A stretch of DNA of 45,985 bases, from contig CAJFTT010000051.1 in NCBI GenBank assembly GCA_904420005.1, positions 1-45,985 on the forward strand. The letters are read 5' to 3'. The DNA comes from Candidatus Tabaqchalia intestinavium. Lineage in GTDB: Bacteria; Bacillota; Clostridia; Oscillospirales; CAJFTT01. Below are positions 15,254 through 25,004 of this stretch, piece by piece. Position 1 is the first letter of the stretch; each line of letters opens with the position of its first letter. Below the pieces are notes generated by a model. It did no database searches. It saw only the letters and a program-made list of their open reading frames with translations, and had not been told where the DNA came from. A program made the position numbers and the translations under genes.

Positions 15254-15303
15254 CGGCAGGACGGCTGCCGGCCGGGAATCGGAGTTGGAAAGGAGGCGCG
15301 GCG

Positions 15304-18300
15304 ATGCTGCAGCTGGTACTGGGCCGGGCGGGGACCGGCAAGACGGAATGGACGCGCCGGGAAGTTGTCGCGCGCTGTGGGAACGGGCCCACGATGCTGC
15401 TGGTGCCGGAGCAGTTCACGATGGAGACGGAAAAGCAGCTGCTTTCGGCGCTGGGCGGCAGTATGCCGTCCGACCTGGTGCAGAGCTTTTCCGGCCTGTC
15501 GCGCTGGTTCTTTTTGCGCGCGGGCGGCAACGCGGGGGAGTATCTCGACGACTTCGGCCGCACGGTGCTGATGAGCCGCGCGGCCGAGCGTGTCGCCGAT
15601 GCGCTGACGCTCTACCGCCGGCAACGGGAGCAGCCGAGCTTCCTCGCCGCGATGCTGAACCTGTCCGGAGAGATGAAAAGCAGCGCCGTCCCGGCGGAGA
15701 CGCTGCTGGAGGTCGCGGACAGCCTGCCGGAAGGCACGCTGCGCGCCAAGCTCGCCGACGCCGGGCAGATCCTCACGCAGTATGAGGCGCTGGTGCGCGA
15801 GCGCTATCACGACGGCCTGGATGACCTGACGCTGGTGGCGGCAGGCATCCGGGAACATCGTCTGTTTGCGGGCTATACGGTGTTCGTCGACGGGTTCCAC
15901 AGCTTTTCCCGGCAGGAGCAGGACGTGCTGCGGGAAATCATGCGCCAGGCGGAGGAAGTCTATGTGACGTTGCCTTGCGCCGCTGTGCAGGACGAGACGG
16001 GCGGCACGGGACTGTTCTCCAACGTGCAGCAGGCTGCGCGCCGTCTGCTGGGGGAAGCGCGGCGGTATAACGTCGATGTGCGCCCTGCGCTGCGGCTCAC
16101 GCAGCCGTACCGGTTTCACAACCCCAACCTCGCCGCGGTGGAAGCGGACTTATTTTCCGGCGCGCCCGTCCCGCGCCAGACGGCGGAAGGCGTGCGGCTG
16201 ACGGTCGCCGCTTCCGTGCTGGAGGAGGTGGAGGCGGCCGCGCGGCAGATTCACCGCGACGTGCGGGAGAGCGGCGGCAGATGCGGCGAATGCGCCGTCA
16301 TCGTGCGCTCGCTCGCGGATTATGATGGCGTGCTGCAGACGGTGTTCGAGAAATACGGCATCCCCTACTTTCTCGATGAACGGCAGGACGTGTCGGTCAA
16401 GCCGCCGTTCGCGCTCGTGCTGGCGGCGCTGCGGCTGGCCTGCGGCGGTTGGCGGACGGAGGACTTTTTCCGCTGCCTGAAAACGGGTTTTTTCCCCTGC
16501 CCGATGGAGGACGTCTTTCTCCTGGAGAATTACGCGCGCCTGTGGAACCTGCACGGCGACGCGCTGCATGCGGAATATACGCTGCATCCGGGCGGCTATG
16601 TCAAGGATTTCACCGATCGGGACCGGGAGACCCTGCGCCGGCTCAACGCGGTGCGGGAAGCGGTCGCGCCGCCGCTGTTGGCGTTCTGTGAGGCGCTGCG
16701 CGGGACGCTGACGGGGCATACGCTGTGCCTGGCGATCTATGACCTGCTGCGGGCGCTGCGTGTGCCGGAGCAGCTTGAGGCGCAGACGCGCCAGGCGGAG
16801 GGGGAGGAGGCCCGGCCCGGCGCGCAGGACGGGCGGCGGCTGTGGACGCTGCTTGTCGGCGTGCTTGACCAGCTGCATCTGGCGCTGGAGGAGGATACCT
16901 TCCCGGCCCGGCGCGCGCTGGAGCTGGTGCGGCTGGCGTTCGCCGGCGCGGACCTCGGGCATATCCCGCCGACGGCGGACTGCGTGGTCGTCGGCGCGGC
17001 CGACCGCATCCGGATCCCGACGGTGCGCCGCGTTTATCTGCTGGGTGTCAATGAGGGTGTGTTCCCGCGCCCGCCCGCGCCGGGCGGTATCCTCACCCCG
17101 CAGGAGAAGGAGAAGCTCGCCCGCCGCGGCGTGGAGATCGGCGGCGATCTGACGTATTGGGCGGTGGAAGAGATGTTCATCGCTTATAAGGCGCTGTGCG
17201 CCGCGTCGGAGACGCTGCATGTGTTTTACCGCCGGTGCGACGCGTTGGGGGCCGAGCTGCGCCCCTCCCCGCTGGTGGCGCTGCTGCGCGGGATGTTCCC
17301 GACGCTGGCTGCGGACGAAGCGGGGGACGCGCCGCTGCTGACGCTTGCGGAGACGGAGGAGGCGGGCTTTGCGGCGCTGCTTGCCGCCTCTCCGGCGCGG
17401 CCGGGCGCTGCGGCGCTGCGGGCGTATTATGAGACAAGGCCCGCGTATGCCGCCGCGCTGCGCCGGGCGGAGGAGCCCTGCTTCGGCCCGCGGGCGGCGC
17501 TGCGGGATACGGAACTTGCGGCGGCGCTGTTCGGCCGGGAGATGCGCCTGTCCGCGACCAAGCTCGAGAGCTACCACAAGTGCCGTTTCGCCTTTTTCTG
17601 CAAATATGGCCTGCGCGCCCGTCCGTTGGACAAGCTCACCCTGCGCGCCAACGATGTGGGCACCTTCGTGCATTTCGTGCTGGAGAATGTGCTCAAGGAA
17701 ACGCGCGAGCCCGGGATCGAGTATATGGACGCCGCCGCCCGCCGGGAGGAAATCGAGCGGTGGATGCGGGTGTATTTTGAAGAGTATATGGGCGGGGAAA
17801 AGGACAAATCCGCGCGGTTTCTGTTTCTGTTTTCGCATCTGTCCCAGCTGCTCGAAGCCATCGTGGACAACATTGCCGAGGAGATGGCGCAGTCGGCCTA
17901 CGCCCCGGAAGCGTTTGAATTGTCCATCGGGCGGGAGGGCGAGATCCAGCCGGTGGTGGTCGAATGCCCCGACGGCGGACGGCTGATGCTGGAGGGCATG
18001 GTCGACCGCGTCGACGTAATGCGCCACGAGGGAAAGACCTACCTGCGCGTCATCGATTACAAGACCGGCGCGAAAAAATTCCAGCTGTCCGACGTGCTCA
18101 GCGGGTTGAATATGCAGATGCTGCTGTATCTGCTGTCTATCTGGCGCAACGGCGCGCCGCGCTTTGGCGAGGTGGTGCCTGCGGGCGTGCTTTATTTCCC
18201 CGCGCTGCGCCCGTCGGTGAGCGCCGAGCCGGGAGAGAGCGAGGAGGAAACGGTCGCCCGGCTGAAGAAAAAATTCTGCATGAACGGCCTGCTCACGCGG

Positions 18301-18678
18301 GACGAAACGTCGCTGACCGGCATGGAAGCGGCGCTCGACGGGGTGTATATCCCCGTCAAGGCCGACCGGCGCGGCGGCGTCAAGAGCGGGAGCCTCGCGA
18401 CACTCGAGCAGCTCGGCCGCCTGGCGCGCCGCATGGAACGCCTGCTTCGCGAGATGCACCGCACGCTCATGGGGGGCGATATCGCGGCGCGCCCCGCGAA
18501 AGGCAAAACGGTCGATGCCTGCCAGTATTGCGACTATCGCAGCATCTGCGGCTATGAGGAGGGGCTCGATCCCGTGCGCGAGGTACCGAAACGCCGCAAC
18601 GAAGAGGTCTGGCAGCTGCTGGAGCAGGAGGAAGCCGCCTCCGGCGGCGCCGGGGACGGCGGGGCCGCGCGGCCCTGA
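15304..18678 (+). CDS. addB: ATP-dependent helicase/nuclease subunit B
   Basis: This 1124-residue protein is half of AddAB, the Firmicutes counterpart of RecBCD, which resects double-strand breaks to a Chi site for RecA loading. It has Walker A GRAGTGKT at 7-14 and a degenerate helicase body. The C-terminal RecB-type nuclease includes VIDYKTG, with D918 and K920. The four cysteines of the AddB iron-sulphur cluster are present: C760, then C1073, C1076 and C1082 (CQYCDYRSIC). The ATG at 15304 has AAAGGAGG. It is followed by addA after 120 bases, presumably co-transcribed. Nothing is missing; AddB is normally 1100-1170 residues. Confidence 0.96.
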   Translation: MLQLVLGRAGTGKTEWTRREVVARCGNGPTMLLVPEQFTMETEKQLLSALGGSMPSDLVQSFSGLSRWFFLRAGGNAGEYLDDFGRTVLMSRAAERVADALTLYRRQREQPSFLAAMLNLSGEMKSSAVPAETLLEVADSLPEGTLRAKLADAGQILTQYEALVRERYHDGLDDLTLVAAGIREHRLFAGYTVFVDGFHSFSRQEQDVLREIMRQAEEVYVTLPCAAVQDETGGTGLFSNVQQAARRLLGEARRYNVDVRPALRLTQPYRFHNPNLAAVEADLFSGAPVPRQTAEGVRLTVAASVLEEVEAAARQIHRDVRESGGRCGECAVIVRSLADYDGVLQTVFEKYGIPYFLDERQDVSVKPPFALVLAALRLACGGWRTEDFFRCLKTGFFPCPMEDVFLLENYARLWNLHGDALHAEYTLHPGGYVKDFTDRDRETLRRLNAVREAVAPPLLAFCEALRGTLTGHTLCLAIYDLLRALRVPEQLEAQTRQAEGEEARPGAQDGRRLWTLLVGVLDQLHLALEEDTFPARRALELVRLAFAGADLGHIPPTADCVVVGAADRIRIPTVRRVYLLGVNEGVFPRPPAPGGILTPQEKEKLARRGVEIGGDLTYWAVEEMFIAYKALCAASETLHVFYRRCDALGAELRPSPLVALLRGMFPTLAADEAGDAPLLTLAETEEAGFAALLAASPARPGAAALRAYYETRPAYAAALRRAEEPCFGPRAALRDTELAAALFGREMRLSATKLESYHKCRFAFFCKYGLRARPLDKLTLRANDVGTFVHFVLENVLKETREPGIEYMDAAARREEIERWMRVYFEEYMGGEKDKSARFLFLFSHLSQLLEAIVDNIAEEMAQSAYAPEAFELSIGREGEIQPVVVECPDGGRLMLEGMVDRVDVMRHEGKTYLRVIDYKTGAKKFQLSDVLSGLNMQMLLYLLSIWRNGAPRFGEVVPAGVLYFPALRPSVSAEPGESEEETVARLKKKFCMNGLLTRDETSLTGMEAALDGVYIPVKADRRGGVKSGSLATLEQLGRLARRMERLLREMHRTLMGGDIAARPAKGKTVDACQYCDYRSICGYEEGLDPVREVPKRRNEEVWQLLEQEEAASGGAGDGGAARP

Positions 18679-18798
18679 TGCCCGGCTTGCGTTCTTGCAT
18701 TGAAGGAGAAAACGCGAGGCCGACGGCATGACGCCGGGGCATAGTTGCTCCAGGAAGCCGAGAGGCTGCGGCAAAGCAAAAAGAAAGGGGGCGCTCCG

Positions 18799-21700
18799 AT
18801 GCGCAAATGGACGCGGGAGCAGGCGGCGGCCATCGCCGCAGACGGCGGGAATCTGCTGGTGACGGCGGCGGCCGGCTCGGGCAAGACCTCCGTCCTCACC
18901 GAGCGCGTTATCCGCCGGGTGACGCAGGGGGAGGCGCGGGTCGATCTGGACCGGCTGCTGGTGGTGACTTTCACCAAGGCCGCCGCCGGCGAGATGCGCG
19001 AGCGCATCGGCGCGCGCCTGGCCGAGTGCATCCGGGAGCGCCCATATGACCAGTGGCTGCTGCGGCAGCAGACACTGCTGTACCAGGCCAATATCTGCAC
19101 GATCCACTCTTTCTGTGCGTCGCTGCTGCGGGAGAATTTCCAGAAAGCGGGCGTGGCGTGCGATTTCCGCGTCGCCGACGAGGGGGAATACCGCGTGCTC
19201 ATGGCCGACACGCTCGACGAGCTGCTGGAGGAATATTACGCCGATCCCGGCCGGGAGGGGTTCGCCGCGCTGACGGAGCTGTTCTCCGCCGACCGCAGCG
19301 ACCGCCGCCTGCGCGCGGCGGTGGAGCGGTTCCATTCGTTTCTGATGTCGCACGCGTTTTATGACGAGTGGCTGGCCCGCGCCGAGGCGCTGTTCGCCCC
19401 CGGCACGCTGGCCGGCAGCCTGTGGGAGCGGGAGGCGCTGCGCCGGGCGGGGGAGGACGTCGCCTATGCCGAGGCGCTCACGCGCGCGGCGCTGACGCTT
19501 ATGGAGGACGAGCCGGCGATGCGGGAAAAATACGAGCCCGCGTTCCGCGAGGATCTGCAGAAGTTCGAGCGGCTGCGCGCGCTCATCGAGGCGGGGGAGT
19601 ACGCGCCGGCGGCGGAATTCGCGCGCAGCTTCACCTTCCCTTCGCTCGGGCAGCTGCGCGGCTACGGCGACGAGCGGCGAAAAAGCGTCGTCACCGCCTG
19701 CCGAAAGAAGTGCAAGGACCTGGTCGCCTCATTGGCCGCGGGCGTGCTGTCGTTCGACGAGGCGCGCTTTCAGGCGGATCAGGCGGAGCAGGCGCCAGTG
19801 GTGCGCGCGCTTATCGGGCTGGTGCGCGAATTTCTCGACCGCCTCGCAGAGAAAAAGCGCGATCTCGGCGTGCTGGGCTTCGACGACCTCGAGCAGCTGT
19901 CGGTGCGCATCCTCGCCGAGCCGGACGGCGAAGGCGGTTACCGGCGCACGGACGTGGCCAGAGAGCGGGGAGAGGCTTTTGCCGAGATCCTCATCGATGA
20001 ATATCAGGACACCAACGAAGCGCAGGACCTGATCCTCTGGGCGCTGTCGCGGGACGATCGCAACCGCTTCATGGTCGGCGACGTCAAGCAGTCGATCTAT
20101 GGCTTCCGCAACGCTGCGCCGCAGCTGTTCCTGAAGAAAAAAGCCCAATATGCGCCCTGGATGGAGGGAAAGGACGCGCCGGCCGCGCGCGTATCCATGA
20201 ACGCCAATTTCCGCAGCCGCGTCGGCGTGACGGATTTCATCAATTTCCTGTTTTCCTCCACCATGTCGCGCGGGCTGGGCGGCGTGGATTACGACGGTGA
20301 AGAGCGGCTCGTCGCCGCGGCGCAATATCCCGTGCGTCCCGGGGCGGACGTGGAGGTGCATCTGCTGGAGACCCGGGGGGACGCGGAGCAGGAGGACGAC
20401 AAGGAGAGCGCGGACGCCGCGGAGGCCGAGGCCCGTTTCGTCGCGCGCCGCATCCGCGCTATGTGCGAGTCGGGTTTCCCCGTTTCCGACGGCAGCGGCG
20501 GCCTGCGCCCCGCGCGGTATGGCGATTTTGCCGTGCTCTATCGTTCGCTGAAATCGCGCAAGAATCTGCTGGCGCGCGTCTTTTCGGAAGAGGCGGTGCC
20601 GATCCGCATGGAGGCCTCGGGCGGCTTTTTCCACACGCCGGAGATCCTGCTCGCCGTGTCGCTGCTGAAGATCCTTGATAATCCGCAGCAGGATATTCCG
20701 CTGACGGCGGTCATGTGCAGCCCTGTGTTCGGCTTCACGCCGGACGACCTCGCCGCCATCCGCGTTTCCCGCCGCGAGTCCACGCTTTACGGCGCGGTGG
20801 TCGGCGCGGCGGAGGAGGACGGCAACGGGGCGGCGGCCCGGCTGCTCGAGGAGCTCGCCTGGATGCGGCGCACGGCCGCGCAGGTGCCGACGCACCTGCT
20901 GCTGCTGCGCATCTATGCCCGCACGGGCCTGCCGGAGCTGTACCGGGCGCAGCGCGGCGGAGAAATGAAAGCCGCGAATCTCGCGCTGCTCGTGTCCTAT
21001 GCGCGCCAGGCGGCGCAGGCGGGCATGGCGGACGTTGCGGCGTTTCTCGCCTATATCGCGCGCATGGAGGAGAACGGGGACGATCTGCCGGTCGCGCCGC
21101 TGACGGGCGACGCGGCGGGCGCCGTCAACATCGTCACCATTCACAAGTCCAAGGGGTTGGAATACCCCATCGTGTTTGTTTCCGGCTGCGCCACGCGTTT
21201 CAACCTGCGCGACTGCCATGCCGACGCGCTGCTGCACCGGGAGCTGTGCTTCGGCGGGAAGATCCGGCGCGGCAACGTTTTTTATACCACCCTGCAGCGG
21301 GAAGTCATCAGCCGGCGGATGCGCACGGAAAGCGTTTCCGAAGAGCTGCGGGTGCTGTATGTCGCCATGACGCGCGCGCGGGAGAAGCTCATCCTCACGG
21401 CGGCGGCCCCGGGAATGGAGCAATATCTGCGTAAGGCGGCGGCCTTCGGGGAGAGCGCGTCCCTGGCCGAATGCGCCGCGCGGGACGCGGACAGCATGCT
21501 TTGGTGGATCGCCTCCGCCGCGCTGCGGCATCCCTGCGCCGGAGCGCTGCGCGCGTCGCTCGGCCTGCCGGGCCTGGCGCCGGCCGAAGCATCGCTGCCG
21601 GCGGAGTTTTCCCTGCATAGAGGGTCGGAGACCGTGCGGCAGGACGCCGCAGCGGCCGATGCAGTCGCAGGGGAGAAAGCCCCGCTTCCCGCACAGCCGC

Positions 21701-22479
21701 CGCAGCGGGAGGCGGAGAGGACGCGCATGCCGGGCGGCGCGGAGGAACCATCCGCATCGCCTGACGGGGAGGCCGCGACGCAGACGGAAACGCTGCCTCC
21801 CGAAGTGCTCGAGCGGTTTAACTGGCGGTATCCGTACGCGGCGGAGAGCGCCGTGCCGGTCAAGCTGTCGGTTTCCGCGCTGACCCGGTACGGGGAGGAG
21901 ACGCCTGCGCCGGAGGTGCGCCCGCGCTTTCTAACGCAGCGAACGCGGCTGACCGGGGCGGAGGCCGGCACGGCGATGCACCTGTTTTTGAGCAGCTGCG
22001 ACCTGACCCGCGCCGCGTCCGGCGGGCTGCGGGCGGAGGCCGAGCGGCTGGTTGCGGAGAAATATATGACCCAGCGGCAGTGCGAGGCGGTGGATTTCCC
22101 GGCGGTGGAGGCATTTTTCGCTTCGCCGCTCGGCGCGCGCGTCGCGGCGGCGGCCGCGCGGGGAGAATGCGAGCGGGAATACGGCTTCAACCAAAGCGTG
22201 CCTTCCGAGCTTGCCGGGGCATATCCGCCGGGCCATTGCGTGCTGGTCAGCGGCGTGGCGGATCTCGTGTTCCGCGAGGCGGGGGAGCTGGTCCTCGTCG
22301 ATTTCAAGACCGACCATGTGCAGGCGGGAGAGGAGCTGGTGCAGCGTTACGGCACGCAGGTGCGTCTGTATGCCCGCGCGCTGTCCGGCGTTTTCGGCGC
22401 GCCGGTGCGGGAGCGGTGGCTGTATTCCTTCGCGCTCGGCTGCCCCGTGGCCGTGCCCGAAGAGGAAGCGGTCCCCTGA
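18799..22479 (+). CDS. addA: ATP-dependent helicase/nuclease subunit A
   Basis: This 1226-residue UvrD-type helicase-nuclease is the motor of AddAB. Motif I is AAAGSGKTS with K29. The motif II region ILIDEYQDTNEAQ is near 398. VGDVKQSIYGFRNA follows, then motif V/VI parts KSKGLEYPIVFV and LYVAMTRAREKL, and a C-terminal nuclease motif VLVDFKTDHV near 1167. A Pro/Ala-rich linker (about 945-1000) joins helicase and nuclease parts. The ATG at 18799 follows AGAAAGGGGG; the open frame extends upstream without a good site. It is the last gene of the operon, since the next gene has its own promoter. Confidence 0.96.
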   Translation: MRKWTREQAAAIAADGGNLLVTAAAGSGKTSVLTERVIRRVTQGEARVDLDRLLVVTFTKAAAGEMRERIGARLAECIRERPYDQWLLRQQTLLYQANICTIHSFCASLLRENFQKAGVACDFRVADEGEYRVLMADTLDELLEEYYADPGREGFAALTELFSADRSDRRLRAAVERFHSFLMSHAFYDEWLARAEALFAPGTLAGSLWEREALRRAGEDVAYAEALTRAALTLMEDEPAMREKYEPAFREDLQKFERLRALIEAGEYAPAAEFARSFTFPSLGQLRGYGDERRKSVVTACRKKCKDLVASLAAGVLSFDEARFQADQAEQAPVVRALIGLVREFLDRLAEKKRDLGVLGFDDLEQLSVRILAEPDGEGGYRRTDVARERGEAFAEILIDEYQDTNEAQDLILWALSRDDRNRFMVGDVKQSIYGFRNAAPQLFLKKKAQYAPWMEGKDAPAARVSMNANFRSRVGVTDFINFLFSSTMSRGLGGVDYDGEERLVAAAQYPVRPGADVEVHLLETRGDAEQEDDKESADAAEAEARFVARRIRAMCESGFPVSDGSGGLRPARYGDFAVLYRSLKSRKNLLARVFSEEAVPIRMEASGGFFHTPEILLAVSLLKILDNPQQDIPLTAVMCSPVFGFTPDDLAAIRVSRRESTLYGAVVGAAEEDGNGAAARLLEELAWMRRTAAQVPTHLLLLRIYARTGLPELYRAQRGGEMKAANLALLVSYARQAAQAGMADVAAFLAYIARMEENGDDLPVAPLTGDAAGAVNIVTIHKSKGLEYPIVFVSGCATRFNLRDCHADALLHRELCFGGKIRRGNVFYTTLQREVISRRMRTESVSEELRVLYVAMTRAREKLILTAAAPGMEQYLRKAAAFGESASLAECAARDADSMLWWIASAALRHPCAGALRASLGLPGLAPAEASLPAEFSLHRGSETVRQDAAAADAVAGEKAPLPAQPPQREAERTRMPGGAEEPSASPDGEAATQTETLPPEVLERFNWRYPYAAESAVPVKLSVSALTRYGEETPAPEVRPRFLTQRTRLTGAEAGTAMHLFLSSCDLTRAASGGLRAEAERLVAEKYMTQRQCEAVDFPAVEAFFASPLGARVAAAAARGECEREYGFNQSVPSELAGAYPPGHCVLVSGVADLVFREAGELVLVDFKTDHVQAGEELVQRYGTQVRLYARALSGVFGAPVRERWLYSFALGCPVAVPEEEAVP

Positions 22480-22521
22480 CGTGCAGGGGAAAGGAAAAGA
22501 TTGCAAACACTGTGAAAACAA

Positions 22522-22562
22522 ACCGGGCGGCACTTGTATTTGCCACCCCGGTGCGGTAAAAT
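22522..22562 (+). promoter_or_regulatory. Promoter of the cell-wall ligase cluster, inside an inverted repeat
   Basis: TTGTAT (22534-22539), 17 bases, TAAAAT (22557-22562). An interrupted inverted repeat (ACCGGG 22522-22527 and GGC 22529-22531, paired with GCC 22542-22544 and CCCGGT 22547-22552) brackets the -35 box. A regulator bound there would block the promoter. The promoter is well supported; the operator is speculative. Confidence 0.65.
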
Positions 22563-22618
22563 AGAAAAGAAGCGGTGCCGGCGCGCAGGCCGGCCGCGGA
22601 AGGATGGGAAAGGGACGT

Positions 22619-23845
22619 ATGAAGTTGAAAGAGCAGGATTTTCTGCCGGTGATCCTGGGCGCGGACATCACGGCGTACAGCCTTGCGCGCTCGTTTCATG
22701 AAGAATACGGCATCCGCTCGCTGGTCATCAGCCAGGCGCGCGGCGGCTATATCACCAACAGCGATATTATCGAAAACCGCGTGTTTCCCGGCATGGAGCA
22801 GCCGGAGATTTTTGTGCAGCGCCTGACGGAGGTCGGCCGGGAGCTCGCCGGGAAAAAGAAGCTGCTGCTGTTCGGCTGCAGCGACTGGTATGTGCGCGAA
22901 ATCGTGGACAACCGCGACGCCCTCGCGCCGTATTACGTCATTCCTTATGTCGATAAGGCTCTGCTTGAGCGCGTGGCGCACAAGGAGAGCTTTTATGCCC
23001 TGTGTGAGGAGCTGTCCGTTCCGTACCCCAAGACTTATGTCCACGACTGCACGCAGGAGGCGCTGCCGGAGATGGATCTGCACTATCCGCTCATCGCCAA
23101 GCCTGCGGACAGCGCGCTGTACCATCTGGCGAAATTCCCCGGGAAGAAGAAAGTGTTCCTGCTGCACAGCCGCGAGGAGCTGGAGACGCTGGCGCGTCGG
23201 CTTCAGGAGTCGGATTATAACTACAAATTTCTGCTGCAGGAATATATCCCCGGCGGCGACGAGCAGATGGGGCTGCTGACCTGTTACAGCGACCGCAACG
23301 GCAAGGTGCGCATGGTTTCCTTCGGACGCAAGCTGCTGGAGGATCATACGCCCACCGCCATCGGCAACTCCGTCGCGGTGCTCAGCGGCGTCAACGACGC
23401 GGTGGCGCAGCATGCCATCCGCTTCCTGGAGCATATCGGCTATACGGGATATTCGCATTTCGACGTCAAGTTCGACCCTGCGGGCAACCCCTATTTCTTC
23501 GAGATCAACACCCGCCTCGCGCGTTGCCATTATTATACCAACGGCGCGGGCGTCAACCCCGTGCGCCTGCTGGTGGACGATCTGCTGCGGGAGGAGGAGC
23601 TGCCCTTTACCGTAGCAGGGGAGGAGCATTTGTTCACCGTCGTGCCGCGCTGCGTGCTGATGAAATATCTGCCTGACGCCGCGCTGCGCGAAACGGTGCG
23701 CGGGCTCTATCGGCAAAAGCGGGTCTCCTATCCGCTGCGTTACCGCGCCGACCGCAACCTGAAGCGTAAGTTTTACGTCGCGGCCGTGCTGCTCAATCAG
23801 ATCCGCAAGTTCCACAAATTTTATCCTGTTCCCGGGAAGAAATGA
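22619..23845 (+). CDS. ATP-grasp ligase resembling D-aspartate ligase
   Basis: This 408-residue protein resembles the Aslfm D-aspartate ligase of Enterococcus faecium, which activates D-Asp with ATP and joins it to the lysine side chain of the UDP-MurNAc peptide to form the cross-bridge. Shared landmarks are the opening DFLPVILGADITAYSLARSF, SFYALCEELSVPYPKT, the ATP-grasp loop FLLQEYIPGGDEQM, KLLEDHTPTAIGN, and the metal-binding end FFEINTR. It is cytoplasmic. It is followed 46 bases later by a VanG-type ligase and then a VanT-type racemase, so a D-amino-acid cell-wall role is likely. Substrate (D-Asp, D-Ser or another) is unproven. I chose the ATG at 22619 with AAAGGGA ahead of it; ATG 22604 has none at the proper distance. 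Confidence 0.75.
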   Translation: MKLKEQDFLPVILGADITAYSLARSFHEEYGIRSLVISQARGGYITNSDIIENRVFPGMEQPEIFVQRLTEVGRELAGKKKLLLFGCSDWYVREIVDNRDALAPYYVIPYVDKALLERVAHKESFYALCEELSVPYPKTYVHDCTQEALPEMDLHYPLIAKPADSALYHLAKFPGKKKVFLLHSREELETLARRLQESDYNYKFLLQEYIPGGDEQMGLLTCYSDRNGKVRMVSFGRKLLEDHTPTAIGNSVAVLSGVNDAVAQHAIRFLEHIGYTGYSHFDVKFDPAGNPYFFEINTRLARCHYYTNGAGVNPVRLLVDDLLREEELPFTVAGEEHLFTVVPRCVLMKYLPDAALRETVRGLYRQKRVSYPLRYRADRNLKRKFYVAAVLLNQIRKFHKFYPVPGKK

Positions 23846-23891
23846 GCGCGCCGGTCCGCGTGCGCAATCAGACGAAAGGAAGCGAAGCAAA

Positions 23892-24941
23892 ATGGCAAAG
23901 CTGCGTGTCGCCGTGCTGTTCGGCGGCTGTTCTGTGGAATATGAGGTCTCTCTGGAGTCGGCTTCTTCGGTCATCCGCAATCTTGATCCGGAGAAATACG
24001 ATCTGATCCTCGTTGGCATCACGAAGGACGGGAAATGGTACCGTTACGACGGCAGGGTGGAAGAGATCGAGTCCGGGCGCTGGCTGGAGAGCGGCCGGTG
24101 CGTCAAGGCGTTCCTCTCGCCCGACCGGGAGAATCCGGGGCTTGTCGTGCTGCGCGACGGCCGCTATGAGATCCAGCCGGTCGACGTGGTGTTCCCCGTC
24201 CTGCACGGCGCCAACGGCGAAGACGGCAGCATGCAGGGGTTGCTGCAGATGGCCGGCCTGCCCTATGTTGGCAGCGACGTGGTTTCCTCCGCCGTCTGCA
24301 TGGACAAGACCGCGGCGCACGACATCGCCGCGCTGGCGGGGATCCCCGTGCCGCAGGCGTTTGTGATCCACCGCGGAGAGCCGATGGAGGCTGCGCTTGC
24401 CGGCTGCGAGAAGCTGGGGTATCCCGTCTACGTCAAGCCCGCAAAATCCGGCTCTTCGCTCGGCATTTCCAAGGTCTATGACGAAGCGCATCTCGCCGCC
24501 GCGGTGGAGGAAGCCTTCCGCCACGACCGCAAGGTGCTCATCGAGAAGAACGTCGAGGGCTTTGAAGTGGGCTGCGCTGTGCTGGGCAACGAGGAGCTCG
24601 TCATCGGGGAAGTGGATGAGATTGAGATCCCCGGCGGCTTTTTCAACTATGTCGAGAAATACAATCTCGTCACCTCCAGCATCCACGTCCCGGCCCGCGT
24701 GCCGCAGGAGAAGCGCGACGAGATCCGTGCGCAGGCGCTGCGGCTTTACCGCCTGCTCGGCTGCCGCGGTATGGCGCGCGTCGATCAGTTCCTGACGCCG
24801 GCGGGAGAGATCGTGTTCAACGAGATCAACACCATCCCCGGCTTCACGGCGCATAGCCGCTATCCCAGCATGCTGGGCGCGATCGGGATTTCCTACCCGC
24901 AGATGCTCGACCGCGTCATCGCGCTGGCGTTGGAGGCGTAA
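23892..24941 (+). CDS. vanG: VanG-type D-alanine--D-serine ligase (Ddl family)
   Basis: This 349-residue ATP-grasp ligase joins D-Ala to a second D-amino or hydroxy acid for the peptidoglycan stem. It follows VanG closely from its start (VAVLFGGCSVEYEVSLESAS), through FPVLHGANGEDGSMQG, to NEINTIPGFTAHSRYP. The omega-loop has EKY at 255-257, the arrangement of D-Ala-D-Ser ligases. D242, F251 and R323 align with the VanG residues that, as I recall, select D-Ser (Asp243, Phe252, Arg324). A serine racemase gene follows 63 bases later, supporting D-Ser as substrate. An ordinary D-Ala-D-Ala activity cannot be ruled out from sequence. The ribosome binding site is AAAGGAAG. Confidence 0.85.
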   Translation: MAKLRVAVLFGGCSVEYEVSLESASSVIRNLDPEKYDLILVGITKDGKWYRYDGRVEEIESGRWLESGRCVKAFLSPDRENPGLVVLRDGRYEIQPVDVVFPVLHGANGEDGSMQGLLQMAGLPYVGSDVVSSAVCMDKTAAHDIAALAGIPVPQAFVIHRGEPMEAALAGCEKLGYPVYVKPAKSGSSLGISKVYDEAHLAAAVEEAFRHDRKVLIEKNVEGFEVGCAVLGNEELVIGEVDEIEIPGGFFNYVEKYNLVTSSIHVPARVPQEKRDEIRAQALRLYRLLGCRGMARVDQFLTPAGEIVFNEINTIPGFTAHSRYPSMLGAIGISYPQMLDRVIALALEA

Positions 24942-25004
24942 AACGGCCTTTTCCCGCGCCGGGCCTGCCGCGCTCGGCGACGACAGACAACAGGAGGAAG
25001 CTTC

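Noticed and set aside
16150-19353. A 1067-codon minus-strand open frame over addB and addA
   Set aside because: It is antisense to AddB and AddA, whose motifs are intact. Long frames without stops are expected at high G+C.
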